Below are positions 24,208 to 31,286 of a stretch of DNA of 38,380 nt, in pieces; position 1 is the first letter of the stretch; the number at the start of each line of letters is the position of its first letter. The DNA is from Chitinophagales bacterium (lineage in GTDB: Bacteria > Bacteroidota > Bacteroidia > Chitinophagales > Saprospiraceae). The notes beneath the pieces were generated by a model, which saw only the letters and a list, made by a program, of their open reading frames with translations, made no database searches and was not told where the DNA came from. Both the position numbers and the translations under genes were made by a program. Location: the NCBI GenBank assembly GCA_013298845.1, contig JAAFJN010000021.1:1-38380 (forward strand), given 5' to 3'.

Positions 24208-25533
24208 TTTGGCCAATACCGATTCTCCGGTGGCATCAAAATCGCCCAATTTTACCTCGCCGATGGTATTGAGCAGGCCCGGTTCAAAGGGCATTTCAAT
24301 TTTGACGTAATTATCGGTGAAGCCCGTCAGCAATTCGGGGTTTTTGTGTTGTTCGAACAAAACCGGCCGCGTTTCTCCCATAAAACGACTGTAAAACAGG
24401 CGGCGTTTCATTTCCGACAAACCGCGCAAAGCCTGGTTCCGGCGGCGGCGTTCCTCCACGGGAACAACGTCGGGCATGGTCGCGGCGGGGGTATTGGCGC
24501 GTTCCGAATAGGTAAATACGTGGAGATAAGAGATGTCTAAATCGCTGATAAACTGGTAGGTTTCCAAAAAATCGGCTTCGGTTTCGCCGGGAAAACCCAC
24601 AATAACGTCGCAACCAATGCACGCGTGGGGCATGTACTGGCGAATAGCCGCCACGCGGTCGGCGTACAGTTGGCGTTTGTACCGACGGCGCATATCGCGC
24701 AACTGTTTGTCGTTGCCCGATTGCAGTGGCACGTGAAAATGGGGCATAAAACGCTGGCTTTCGCTCACCATTTGAATAATTTCTTCGGTGAGCAAATTGG
24801 GTTCTATACTCGAAATACGAAATCGGCTGACCGTTTCAATGGTGTCTAACTCTTTGACCAAATCGGCAAAAAGTGCTTCTTTTCGCGGCTTTTCACCCTC
24901 AATAACGGCCGTTCCGTTGCCAAAATCGCCCAAGTTGACGCCCGTTAACACAATTTCTTTTACGCCCATGCTGGCAATTTGGCGGGCATTGGTCAACACA
25001 CTTTCCACGGTATCCGAACGACTGGCACCACGCGCCTGCGGGATGGTGCAAAACGAACATTTATAGTCACAGCCATCCTGTACTTTAAGAAAAGAGCGGG
25101 TCCGGTCGCCAAAAGAAAAAGACGAAGTGAAGGTATTTACATCGCGCACCTCCCCGGCGTGGACCATTCCTTTGCCCTGGGCTTTGGACAAATCATCCAC
25201 GTAATCGAGGATTCGGAATTTTTCACCGGCACCCAATACGAGATCAACACCCGGAATTTCGGCAATTTCCTGGGGTTTGAGTTGGGCGTAACAGCCGGTT
25301 ACCACCACAAAGGCATCGGGGCTGCGGCGAAGGGCCTGGCGAACTACTTTTTTACACTCTTTATCGGCTTGTTCCGTAACCGAGCAGGTATTGAGGACAT
25401 AAATATCGGCTTCTTCTTCAAATTTGACGGGTAAATAACCGCTTTGTTCAAACAAGCGCGCCAAAGCCGATGTCTCGGAATAGTTGAGTTTACAACCTAA
25501 TGTATGAAATGCGACCGTTCGTGGTGTTGCCAT
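22861..25533 (-). CDS. mtaB: tRNA t6A37 methylthiotransferase MtaB, open frame continuing into TolC
   Basis: The first 442 residues are MtaB, the radical-SAM enzyme that converts t6A37 to ms2t6A in ANN-decoding tRNAs. The UPF0004 cysteines C14, C50 and C81 bind one iron-sulfur cluster. The radical-SAM triad C155/C159/C162 (GCDYKCSFC) binds the other. SSIEPNLLTEEI and FHVPLQSGNDKQLRDM are family segments, and the TRAM domain ends near VKLGDFDATGES. Instead of stopping, the frame runs on into a complete TolC gene, giving 890 codons. At the junction the bases GCCAAAATGATC hold four A. With three A, mtaB would end in TGA overlapping the tolC ATG (ATGA). A one-base homopolymer change, real or an assembly error, is the likeliest explanation. 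Confidence 0.85.
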   Translation of the reverse strand: MATPRTVAFHTLGCKLNYSETSALARLFEQSGYLPVKFEEEADIYVLNTCSVTEQADKECKKVVRQALRRSPDAFVVVTGCYAQLKPQEIAEIPGVDLVLGAGEKFRILDYVDDLSKAQGKGMVHAGEVRDVNTFTSSFSFGDRTRSFLKVQDGCDYKCSFCTIPQARGASRSDTVESVLTNARQIASMGVKEIVLTGVNLGDFGNGTAVIEGEKPRKEALFADLVKELDTIETVSRFRISSIEPNLLTEEIIQMVSESQRFMPHFHVPLQSGNDKQLRDMRRRYKRQLYADRVAAIRQYMPHACIGCDVIVGFPGETEADFLETYQFISDLDISYLHVFTYSERANTPAATMPDVVPVEERRRRNQALRGLSEMKRRLFYSRFMGETRPVLFEQHKNPELLTGFTDNYVKIEMPFEPGLLNTIGEVKLGDFDATGESVLAKMITKIPALCVAFFLLFNTGLFAQNSTVLSLEQAQNLAVANSGQVRKAQLDQQALEHKFKEQRSAGMPQVKAGVHLDVFPVVPTQYVPGSVIDRPNESFVAVPFGQPFQFTGGVQAEQILYSEAGRRMLPAADISRQLTGLLVNRSGDEVRFQTAQVWFQLLQTTQLMRSVDANLEKLKALQNMAELQFNNGYIISTDVKRIKVAWTNLNTQKQNLLNGIAALRETLQFLCGIPYETPLETKTPTTPPAADSLQWLGLELETASLTETRLLALQDQLNQVQAHAQQTGYRPVVSAYANVWMQHQSNNLNVFGEYWRGMAMVGVKAETTLFDGKKRQHKLAQLEVERQKIQEDVRQLEAAKKLEFRQAKTQLKAALSSLKVQQENVGLAQEITDKLALRYKAGEIPLSDLLNAQTARTEAETNYWQQVFGYKLAVLKLAKAAGKMDLVKE

Positions 25534-25603
25534 GTTTTACATTGTTTTTGAAAAAGCACCGCACATTCATCATAAAACGGGCGATGCTTCTTCAAAAAGG
25601 CCG

Positions 25604-25611
25604 CAAAGTTA
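25604..25611 (-). promoter_or_regulatory. -7 box TAACTTTG for mtaB
   Basis: TAACTTTG on the minus strand matches TAnnTTTG and lies 70 bp before the mtaB ATG. The -33 region is not convincing at the usual spacing. Confidence 0.55.
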
Positions 25612-25639
25612 CTGCAAAATCTACACAATTGTATTTTTG

Positions 25640-25656
25640 GCGGGCTAAACTCCCGC
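25640..25656 (-). terminator. weak hairpin after the T9SS protein gene
   Basis: GCGGG (25640-25644) can pair with CCCGC (25652-25656), 14 bp beyond the stop of the secreted-protein gene. On the minus strand CCAAAAATAC follows, with no U-tract, so termination is doubtful. Confidence 0.25.
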
Positions 25657-25670
25657 TTTAGGGGTTGTTT

Positions 25671-28553
25671 TTATTGCTTAATAAACGTTTTAGCCGTGGC
25701 CATCTTGTTTTGATTCCAATATTGAATTGCGTAAACACCGGCGGTTAAATGGGCTACGTTTACCGATTGTTGTTCGTTGGTACCGGCGGGAAAAATAGCC
25801 ATAGTTTTGCCTTCCACGTTGCGAATGACGTAATAACTGCCCGGCTGTGCAGGCGCGCCATTGTGTGAGATAAGCAGGACTTCGGTGGTGGGGTTAGGAG
25901 AAACCTGGAACCGGTTCGCCGGATTGCCCCAAGCCTGCGTCGTACCGCTGGTGGCTTTGGCGATAAAGTCTTCTTCGATGCGGTGCTGCACCGTGTTGGT
26001 TATAATGGGCGCGTTGTTGTCGAACTGAATTTGGGCGGTGTTCAAAATATCGGTGCCCAGCGGCGTGGTGGTTTTGGGTTTAACACTGAACGATACCCAA
26101 CCAAAACTGCTAAAGGGATTCGCCGGGTTCACCGGTGGGATATAAACATTTTCAAAGGTGAATTTCAAATTTGGGCCATTTCCTTCAAAACTAAACCCAA
26201 ACGGGGCGTAACTTCCGCTCAGAGCAACTGTTGCTGGATCTAGCCAAGCCGATAAAGTATCCCGAACAATGACGGTTTGCACCGTGTCGGTGGTGGTATT
26301 CAGGTAACGAATGGTGTACGTTAATTGCGTTTCCGGGGTAATCAGGTAATCGGGGCCGTAACCGACGGGGTAGGCATCTTTGCCGTTGGTGAGGAAGGAG
26401 TTGTTGTTTTCAACGCATTCGCTGTCTTCCCACGGATTGCCTTCGTCGAGAAAAAACTGGTTCGAAATGCCCGTGGTAAATACGTTGCCGTTGCAGGCTT
26501 CTACCGACAAGGCGGGTTTGGAGGCACCCGGGTGGAAGGCTTCCTGTTCTACTTCGATGCGCCAGGTAGAGCCATTGTACGGCACCGCAATGGGCATGGA
26601 TAAACCAGCGGCCAGCGGACCCACCTGACCTTCGTGCACCATCACGAGGTCTTCGATAACGATGTATTTTACGGCTTCCGTCATGTCGCCATTACCCACG
26701 TTTTTGATTTCAAAACGCAGTGAATCGTTGTCACAAACGGCATTTACGGCTACACTCGCTCCGCTCCATTGGGCATTGGGGGGCAAACAGTCGCCCGGCG
26801 GAAAGGCAGTTGCCGAAACACAATGCGATTGGCCATTGACGCTTTGGCAAGATAAAAAGGCCAACACATTAAACGTGCCGCAATCGCCCAATGGCACGTT
26901 GCCCAATTGGAAACGATACGTGTTGTCGCTCAATAACGTGTACGAAACCGACGACGATAATACCACCAAATAACTGTCAAATTCAATGTCAACGTACGCG
27001 TCGGTGGCATTTTCGGTGCCTTCGTTGCAGTACTGAATCCAGTAGTTGTTGTTGCTGCAACTGGATAAATAAGGCGCCAAAACCTCAACGGTCATGGCCG
27101 GACAACTGTAATTGGCCTGAAGAACAACATTGGCCTCCACTGTGTCATTGGCCGGAACCACCACGGTTAAATTGGGATTACAGGCCGTCCAAAGTCCGCT
27201 GTTGTCCACAAATAACACCTGGTACGTACCCGGTGAAAGTCGTTTTTGAAAACGTCCGTTGGCGTCGGTTTGTACAAAATACTGATTATTCCCGGCGTCT
27301 TCCAACAACACGGTATTGTTGGCCAAGGGCAAATCTGCGCTGCCGTATTGACAATTGGCATCCAAATCTTTAACCACAATTCCTTTTAATAAACTGCAAT
27401 CCGAAGGCACCCCAGTCACGGTATAAGCGGCCGTAAGCACCGTAGATTGTCCGTCGGTCACGGTAACGGTATAAGTACCGTTGCCGATATTGTTCAAATA
27501 CGCATTGGTGGAACCATTGCTCCATTGGTACTGAATGGGCGTAACGCCGCCGTTGAGTATTGCCCAGAGGTAATTATCATCTTCGCAAGTGGCCGCTGCG
27601 GTGTATTCCATCGAAAGAATGGGATCACACACGTTAAAGTTATCCAATAAAGAAAGATAAGTCTGGCAATAGGAGGTATTTCCATAGTAGTCTTTTACCC
27701 ATAATTCCACCAGATTATCCCCAATTTCCGAGCAATCATACACCAGGTTATTAATGGGCGCTCCGGCGGAATCAACGGGAAAACCCGTGCCCGTGCCCAC
27801 TTTACGGATAGACAAGGCTATCGTCGGGGTAGTGCTGTAGTTGTCTTCCGTGTATTGTAAAAAATCGGATGCCCACAACTGAATACTACCCGTTTGCATA
27901 ATATTGGCGGCTAAGCCGTTGAGGCATACCACCGTCGGGGGCTTATGGTCTTCAACGCGGATATTGTAGGTACGGGCAATGCTATCTATGTTGTTGTAAA
28001 CCGAAAGTTCGAGCACGTGGTTGCCATACGGCAATTGAGCATCGGTGTACACCGTGGGTTCCGCCGCCGTGTAAAAAACCAGTTTCACCTCGGTTGCCCC
28101 GGTAGCGGCTACCCCGATTCGGTATTTTTGGTCGCTGGGTACCGGGCGCGCGTCAAAAATGGCCGAATATTGCCCCATATAATTGGGATCATTGACGTTA
28201 TCGTACCAAATGCTGCCATTCACGGCTTGGTTGAGGAGCGTAACCACACTTTCCTGGGTGCCGTTATTGTCAAGGTCTAATTTTAAAACAAAATTGAAAT
28301 TGGGCGCCGTGCCGCAAGTTTGTTCTAAGGTAAAAGCGGGTACTGTGCCTTCCGCTAAATCGTCAAAATTACCCGAATTAGGGTCTTCGAACCAGAGGTC
28401 ATTCCAGAGGTTGCTATCGTTATTGGTAATATCGCTGCCCACAATGGGCGTATTATTCGGGGTTAGCCAGTTTAGACACTGCGCAAAACCGCTTGTAGTG
28501 CAAGTCGTCAGTAAGAGGACGAAAACAATGGTGTTAAAAAAATATCTAATCAT
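25671..28553 (-). CDS. T9SS-secreted multidomain adhesin-like protein
   Basis: A 960-residue cell-surface or extracellular protein. It begins with a signal peptide (MIRYFFNTIVFVLLLTTCTTSGFAQ). The body is all beta: a large N-terminal region, an SprB-like repeat around 320-385 (YQWSNGSTNAYLNNIGNGTY and TVTVTDG), an SdrD/CNA-B-like fold around 390-455 (GIVVKDLDANCQ, QTDANGRFQKRLSPGTYQV), and a DUF11/DUF7619-like conserved repeat around 730-875 ending in IQFDNNAPIITN. The last 80 or so residues are a type A T9SS sorting domain (VSPNPTTEVLLIS, LTAGVYAIQYWNQNK), which directs export and surface attachment. I take the ATG at 28553; an upstream in-frame ATG at 28637 lacks a signal. Ligand unknown. 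Confidence 0.88.
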   Translation of the reverse strand: MIRYFFNTIVFVLLLTTCTTSGFAQCLNWLTPNNTPIVGSDITNNDSNLWNDLWFEDPNSGNFDDLAEGTVPAFTLEQTCGTAPNFNFVLKLDLDNNGTQESVVTLLNQAVNGSIWYDNVNDPNYMGQYSAIFDARPVPSDQKYRIGVAATGATEVKLVFYTAAEPTVYTDAQLPYGNHVLELSVYNNIDSIARTYNIRVEDHKPPTVVCLNGLAANIMQTGSIQLWASDFLQYTEDNYSTTPTIALSIRKVGTGTGFPVDSAGAPINNLVYDCSEIGDNLVELWVKDYYGNTSYCQTYLSLLDNFNVCDPILSMEYTAAATCEDDNYLWAILNGGVTPIQYQWSNGSTNAYLNNIGNGTYTVTVTDGQSTVLTAAYTVTGVPSDCSLLKGIVVKDLDANCQYGSADLPLANNTVLLEDAGNNQYFVQTDANGRFQKRLSPGTYQVLFVDNSGLWTACNPNLTVVVPANDTVEANVVLQANYSCPAMTVEVLAPYLSSCSNNNYWIQYCNEGTENATDAYVDIEFDSYLVVLSSSVSYTLLSDNTYRFQLGNVPLGDCGTFNVLAFLSCQSVNGQSHCVSATAFPPGDCLPPNAQWSGASVAVNAVCDNDSLRFEIKNVGNGDMTEAVKYIVIEDLVMVHEGQVGPLAAGLSMPIAVPYNGSTWRIEVEQEAFHPGASKPALSVEACNGNVFTTGISNQFFLDEGNPWEDSECVENNNSFLTNGKDAYPVGYGPDYLITPETQLTYTIRYLNTTTDTVQTVIVRDTLSAWLDPATVALSGSYAPFGFSFEGNGPNLKFTFENVYIPPVNPANPFSSFGWVSFSVKPKTTTPLGTDILNTAQIQFDNNAPIITNTVQHRIEEDFIAKATSGTTQAWGNPANRFQVSPNPTTEVLLISHNGAPAQPGSYYVIRNVEGKTMAIFPAGTNEQQSVNVAHLTAGVYAIQYWNQNKMATAKTFIKQ

Positions 28554-28562
28554 GTCATGGGC

Positions 28563-28586
28563 GTTAAAGTGTTTTTGTACTTTAAC
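28563..28586. promoter_or_regulatory. palindrome in the leader of the T9SS protein gene
   Basis: GTTAAAGT (28563-28570) and ACTTTAAC (28579-28586) are perfect inverted complements separated by 8 bp, 9 bp before the start codon on the minus strand. It could be an operator or an mRNA hairpin limiting ribosome access. Confidence 0.45.
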
Positions 28587-28689
28587 GATACAAAAGTGGG
28601 GATGATATGGGTTGGATAGCAAATACATTTTTGCCAATTCGTAAAATAAAAATTGGGTATTTTTTTGCTAAAAAATTGATTTTCAATGT

Positions 28690-28719
28690 TTTGAAAACAA
28701 ATATTTTATAATAAATTTG
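28690..28719 (+). promoter_or_regulatory. promoter for the 490-residue hypothetical protein
   Basis: TTTG (28690-28693), an 18-bp spacer and TAAATTTG (28712-28719) form a full Bacteroidota promoter. The -7 box ends 10 bp before the ATG, so the leader is very short. Confidence 0.75.
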
Positions 28720-28729
28720 CCCAAAAAAA

Positions 28730-30202
28730 ATGAAGAACAGCGCAATTTACCAATTACTCAGCGCCTTTAGCCCGGCAGAAAGTAAAAATTTGCTGCTTTG
28801 GCTCGAATCGCCTGTGCACAACCGGCGCGAAGCACCCCTTTTTCTGGGGCAATATTTGTTGCAATGCCTCAAAAATAAACAAAACCCGGAAGAATCGGCG
28901 GCTTGGGCTTTTATCATTTCCAAACAACCGGGTGACGCGCTCAAAGAACGACGGGGCCGACCCGCTAAACAGCAACCGCGTAGCGAGCGCCCGTCCGATC
29001 AGCAAAACGCCGTTCAATTGCGCCTGCTGATGAGCGAATTATTACACCTCACCGAAGACTTTATGGTGTATCAACACCGCCAACTCCATGAGGTGCGCCA
29101 TGCCATTGACCTCCTGGCGTGTTACCGCGAAAAAGGACTGGACAAACCCTTTGAAAAAAACATCCATCAGGCGCAGCAGGTGAACCAACGGCAACCTTAT
29201 CGGCACACCACTTTTTGGGATGCACAGGCCGATATCGCCTTTGAATGGTACCAATACGCCGGAAATAAACGAAAAACCGAACAATTGCACCTCGAAGAAC
29301 TGGCGCAACAATCGGATATGGCTTACGCGGCCCGCAAACTTCGGGAGGCGTGCCTGGCCATTACCTACCAAACGGTGTACAAAAATACGATGGATCAGGG
29401 GTTGTTACCAGCCCTGCTGACCTACCTCGAACAAAGCCCCCGCCTGCTCGAAGTGCCCGCCATTGCCTTGTACTTTTATTGTTACCAATTGTTTACCCAC
29501 GAACAATCGTTTGCCTGGTTTGAACGATTTAAAACCTTGTTGTTGGAGCAGCAACACCTGCTCCCGCCCGATGAGCAACGTACCCTGCACTTGTTGGGCA
29601 TTAATTATTGCATTTTAAAAATCAACCAAACCCACCGCGAGTACTGCCAAGAAGCGTTGGATTTGTATCAATCGGGTTTAAAAAGTGGGATTTTAGTCGA
29701 AAATGGCGTGATTTCGCACATGGCGTTTAATAATATCGTGAGCATTGCCCTAAAGGTAAATGCCACCCAATGGGCGCACGACTTTATCCGGCAATACGAT
29801 ATTTACCTCGAAAAAAAGCACCGGAGTGCCACCGTTTGTATGAATCTGGCGCGCATTTACCATATTCAAAAAAACTACGCGGCGGCTTTGCGCGAACTGG
29901 CGCAGTTTGATTCGCGCGACCAGGCCAATAACCTTCTGGCGCGTTCTTTACAAATCAAAATTTATTACGAAACGGAAGATTTGGATGCCCTGGAACTCCA
30001 CCTTCAAAGTATGCAATTGTTTATCCGGCGGCAGCGGGTGATTGGTTACCACAAAACCAATTACCTGAATATTATCCGCTACACCAAAAAATTGATGTTG
30101 CACAACCCCAACGATAAAGCGGCCCGACAGGCGTTGCGGGAAAGTATCCGGGCCGAAACCCACCTGACGGAAAAAGAATGGCTGTTGGATAAATTAGCCT
30201 GA
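28730..30202 (+). CDS. hypothetical alpha-helical protein, 490 residues
   Basis: I do not recognise this protein. It has no signal peptide or membrane segment and is rich in Q, L, A, E, R and aromatic residues. Regular helical stretches suggest a cytosolic alpha-solenoid, possibly TPR-like: pairs such as ATVCMNLARIYHIQKNYAAA near 365-385 have the spacing of a TPR helix pair. A basic, low-complexity linker (KERRGRPAKQQPRSERPSD) lies near residues 72-90. The opening IYQLLSAFSPAESKNLLLWL may be an N-terminal helical module. It has its own consensus promoter and overlaps the convergent DNA methyltransferase gene by 9 bp. Coding is well supported by the promoter, length and codon pattern; no function is proposed. 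Confidence 0.85.
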   Translation: MKNSAIYQLLSAFSPAESKNLLLWLESPVHNRREAPLFLGQYLLQCLKNKQNPEESAAWAFIISKQPGDALKERRGRPAKQQPRSERPSDQQNAVQLRLLMSELLHLTEDFMVYQHRQLHEVRHAIDLLACYREKGLDKPFEKNIHQAQQVNQRQPYRHTTFWDAQADIAFEWYQYAGNKRKTEQLHLEELAQQSDMAYAARKLREACLAITYQTVYKNTMDQGLLPALLTYLEQSPRLLEVPAIALYFYCYQLFTHEQSFAWFERFKTLLLEQQHLLPPDEQRTLHLLGINYCILKINQTHREYCQEALDLYQSGLKSGILVENGVISHMAFNNIVSIALKVNATQWAHDFIRQYDIYLEKKHRSATVCMNLARIYHIQKNYAAALRELAQFDSRDQANNLLARSLQIKIYYETEDLDALELHLQSMQLFIRRQRVIGYHKTNYLNIIRYTKKLMLHNPNDKAARQALRESIRAETHLTEKEWLLDKLA

Positions 30203-31129
30203 GACTTGTTGCAACATGCGCAGCAACGACCAATAGCCGCGCCCAAATTCTTCGGTCATTTGCTGAATAGCCGCTTTTTGGGTCATTTTTTGGCCTTTTA
30301 ATTCCGAATAACGCTGCGTTACCCGTTCGCGTTCAGCCTCCGAAATACGTTCGCCCTGGCGGGTGCGTTTCCGGGGCGCGGGGGTGCGCAAGGTGGGAAT
30401 TAAACTGCCGGGAACAATTTTTTTTATTTCCCGAATCTGATAATCAAACGCAACGCTGCTTTTTTCAAAACCACAGGCGCGGCGATTCAGGCCAATGGCC
30501 ACTTTGGCGGTGGAAAAACTGCCCAGAAAAAAATCACAAACCAAGTCGCCTTCGTTGCTGGAGTATTGGATCATTTTGACGAGCAACTGGGTAGGCAGTT
30601 CGTTTTTGTTTTTTATTTTACCGTGCTTGTACTCTTTGTTGATGATCCATACATCTTCGCGGTCCTGGTAATTGAGCGAGCCTTTGCTTTCATCGTTTTT
30701 TTCCATTTCCCCGTATCGGGAAAAGGTGTTAAACACGGGTTGACCACCCGGTTTTACGTAATACAGGATGTGATAATGCGATGAAATGTATTTTTTACGG
30801 GTGTAAACCCCAAAATTATACTTCCAAATAATGTGGTTGACTTCCTGCAAAGATGTGTTTTGCAGAGCGTTCAGGATATGAATTAAATTGGAATAACCCG
30901 ATACAATGTACAGCGAACCACCGGGCTTCAGCACCCGCTCGGCTTCTTTGATCCACGCCAGGGAAAAAGCCGGATATTCTTCCGCCGGAACTTCGACGTA
31001 ACCATCGAGCACCAAACTTTCGTTGCGATTGTAATGCTTGTGCAGCGTATCGCCCGCAATGCCGTAGGGCGGATCGGAGATAATTAGATCCACGGAGTTG
31101 TCCGGCAGGTACTCGCGTGCGCCTTCCAC
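30194..31129 (-). CDS. solitary beta-class DNA methyltransferase (N6-adenine or N4-cytosine)
   Basis: The catalytic motif IV DPPYG precedes the SAM-binding motif DFFLGSFSTA, the order of beta-class amino-methyltransferases. Between them, YNFGVYTRKKYISSHYHILYYV and a variable stretch form the target-recognition region. The C-terminus (after about 240) is basic and helical (PAPRKRTRQGERISEAERER) and ends in what may be a small helix-turn-helix. No restriction endonuclease is adjacent, so it may be an orphan regulator-type enzyme or a partner of a distant gene. The only standard start is GTG at 31129, which removes the conserved first strand FYHADC seen in frame upstream. The open frame continues to 31195 with ATT codons at 31162, 31180 and 31195 but no ATG, GTG or TTG. 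Confidence 0.88.
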   Translation of the reverse strand: MEGAREYLPDNSVDLIISDPPYGIAGDTLHKHYNRNESLVLDGYVEVPAEEYPAFSLAWIKEAERVLKPGGSLYIVSGYSNLIHILNALQNTSLQEVNHIIWKYNFGVYTRKKYISSHYHILYYVKPGGQPVFNTFSRYGEMEKNDESKGSLNYQDREDVWIINKEYKHGKIKNKNELPTQLLVKMIQYSSNEGDLVCDFFLGSFSTAKVAIGLNRRACGFEKSSVAFDYQIREIKKIVPGSLIPTLRTPAPRKRTRQGERISEAERERVTQRYSELKGQKMTQKAAIQQMTEEFGRGYWSLLRMLQQVSG

Positions 31130-31193
31130 ACAATCGGCGTGATAAAATGCGGGCTGTTTAATGGCAGTGAAGGTTAAAATTTGAACAAAAAAA

Positions 31194-31268
31194 ATGAGTT
31201 ATGAGCGAAACATCGGAAAAAGAGCACCTAAATGCCTTATCACCAACGTACCTTCACTCATAACTCAT
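31194..31268. repeat. inverted repeat between clpC and the methyltransferase gene
   Basis: ATGAGTTATGAG (31194-31205) and CTCATAACTCAT (31257-31268) are perfect 12-bp inverted complements, with three further matching bases after one mismatch, separated by 51 bp. It spans most of the gap between the two genes. It has no U-tract; its role is unknown. Confidence 0.6.
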
Positions 31269-31286
31269 GCATCAAAATCAAAACAA

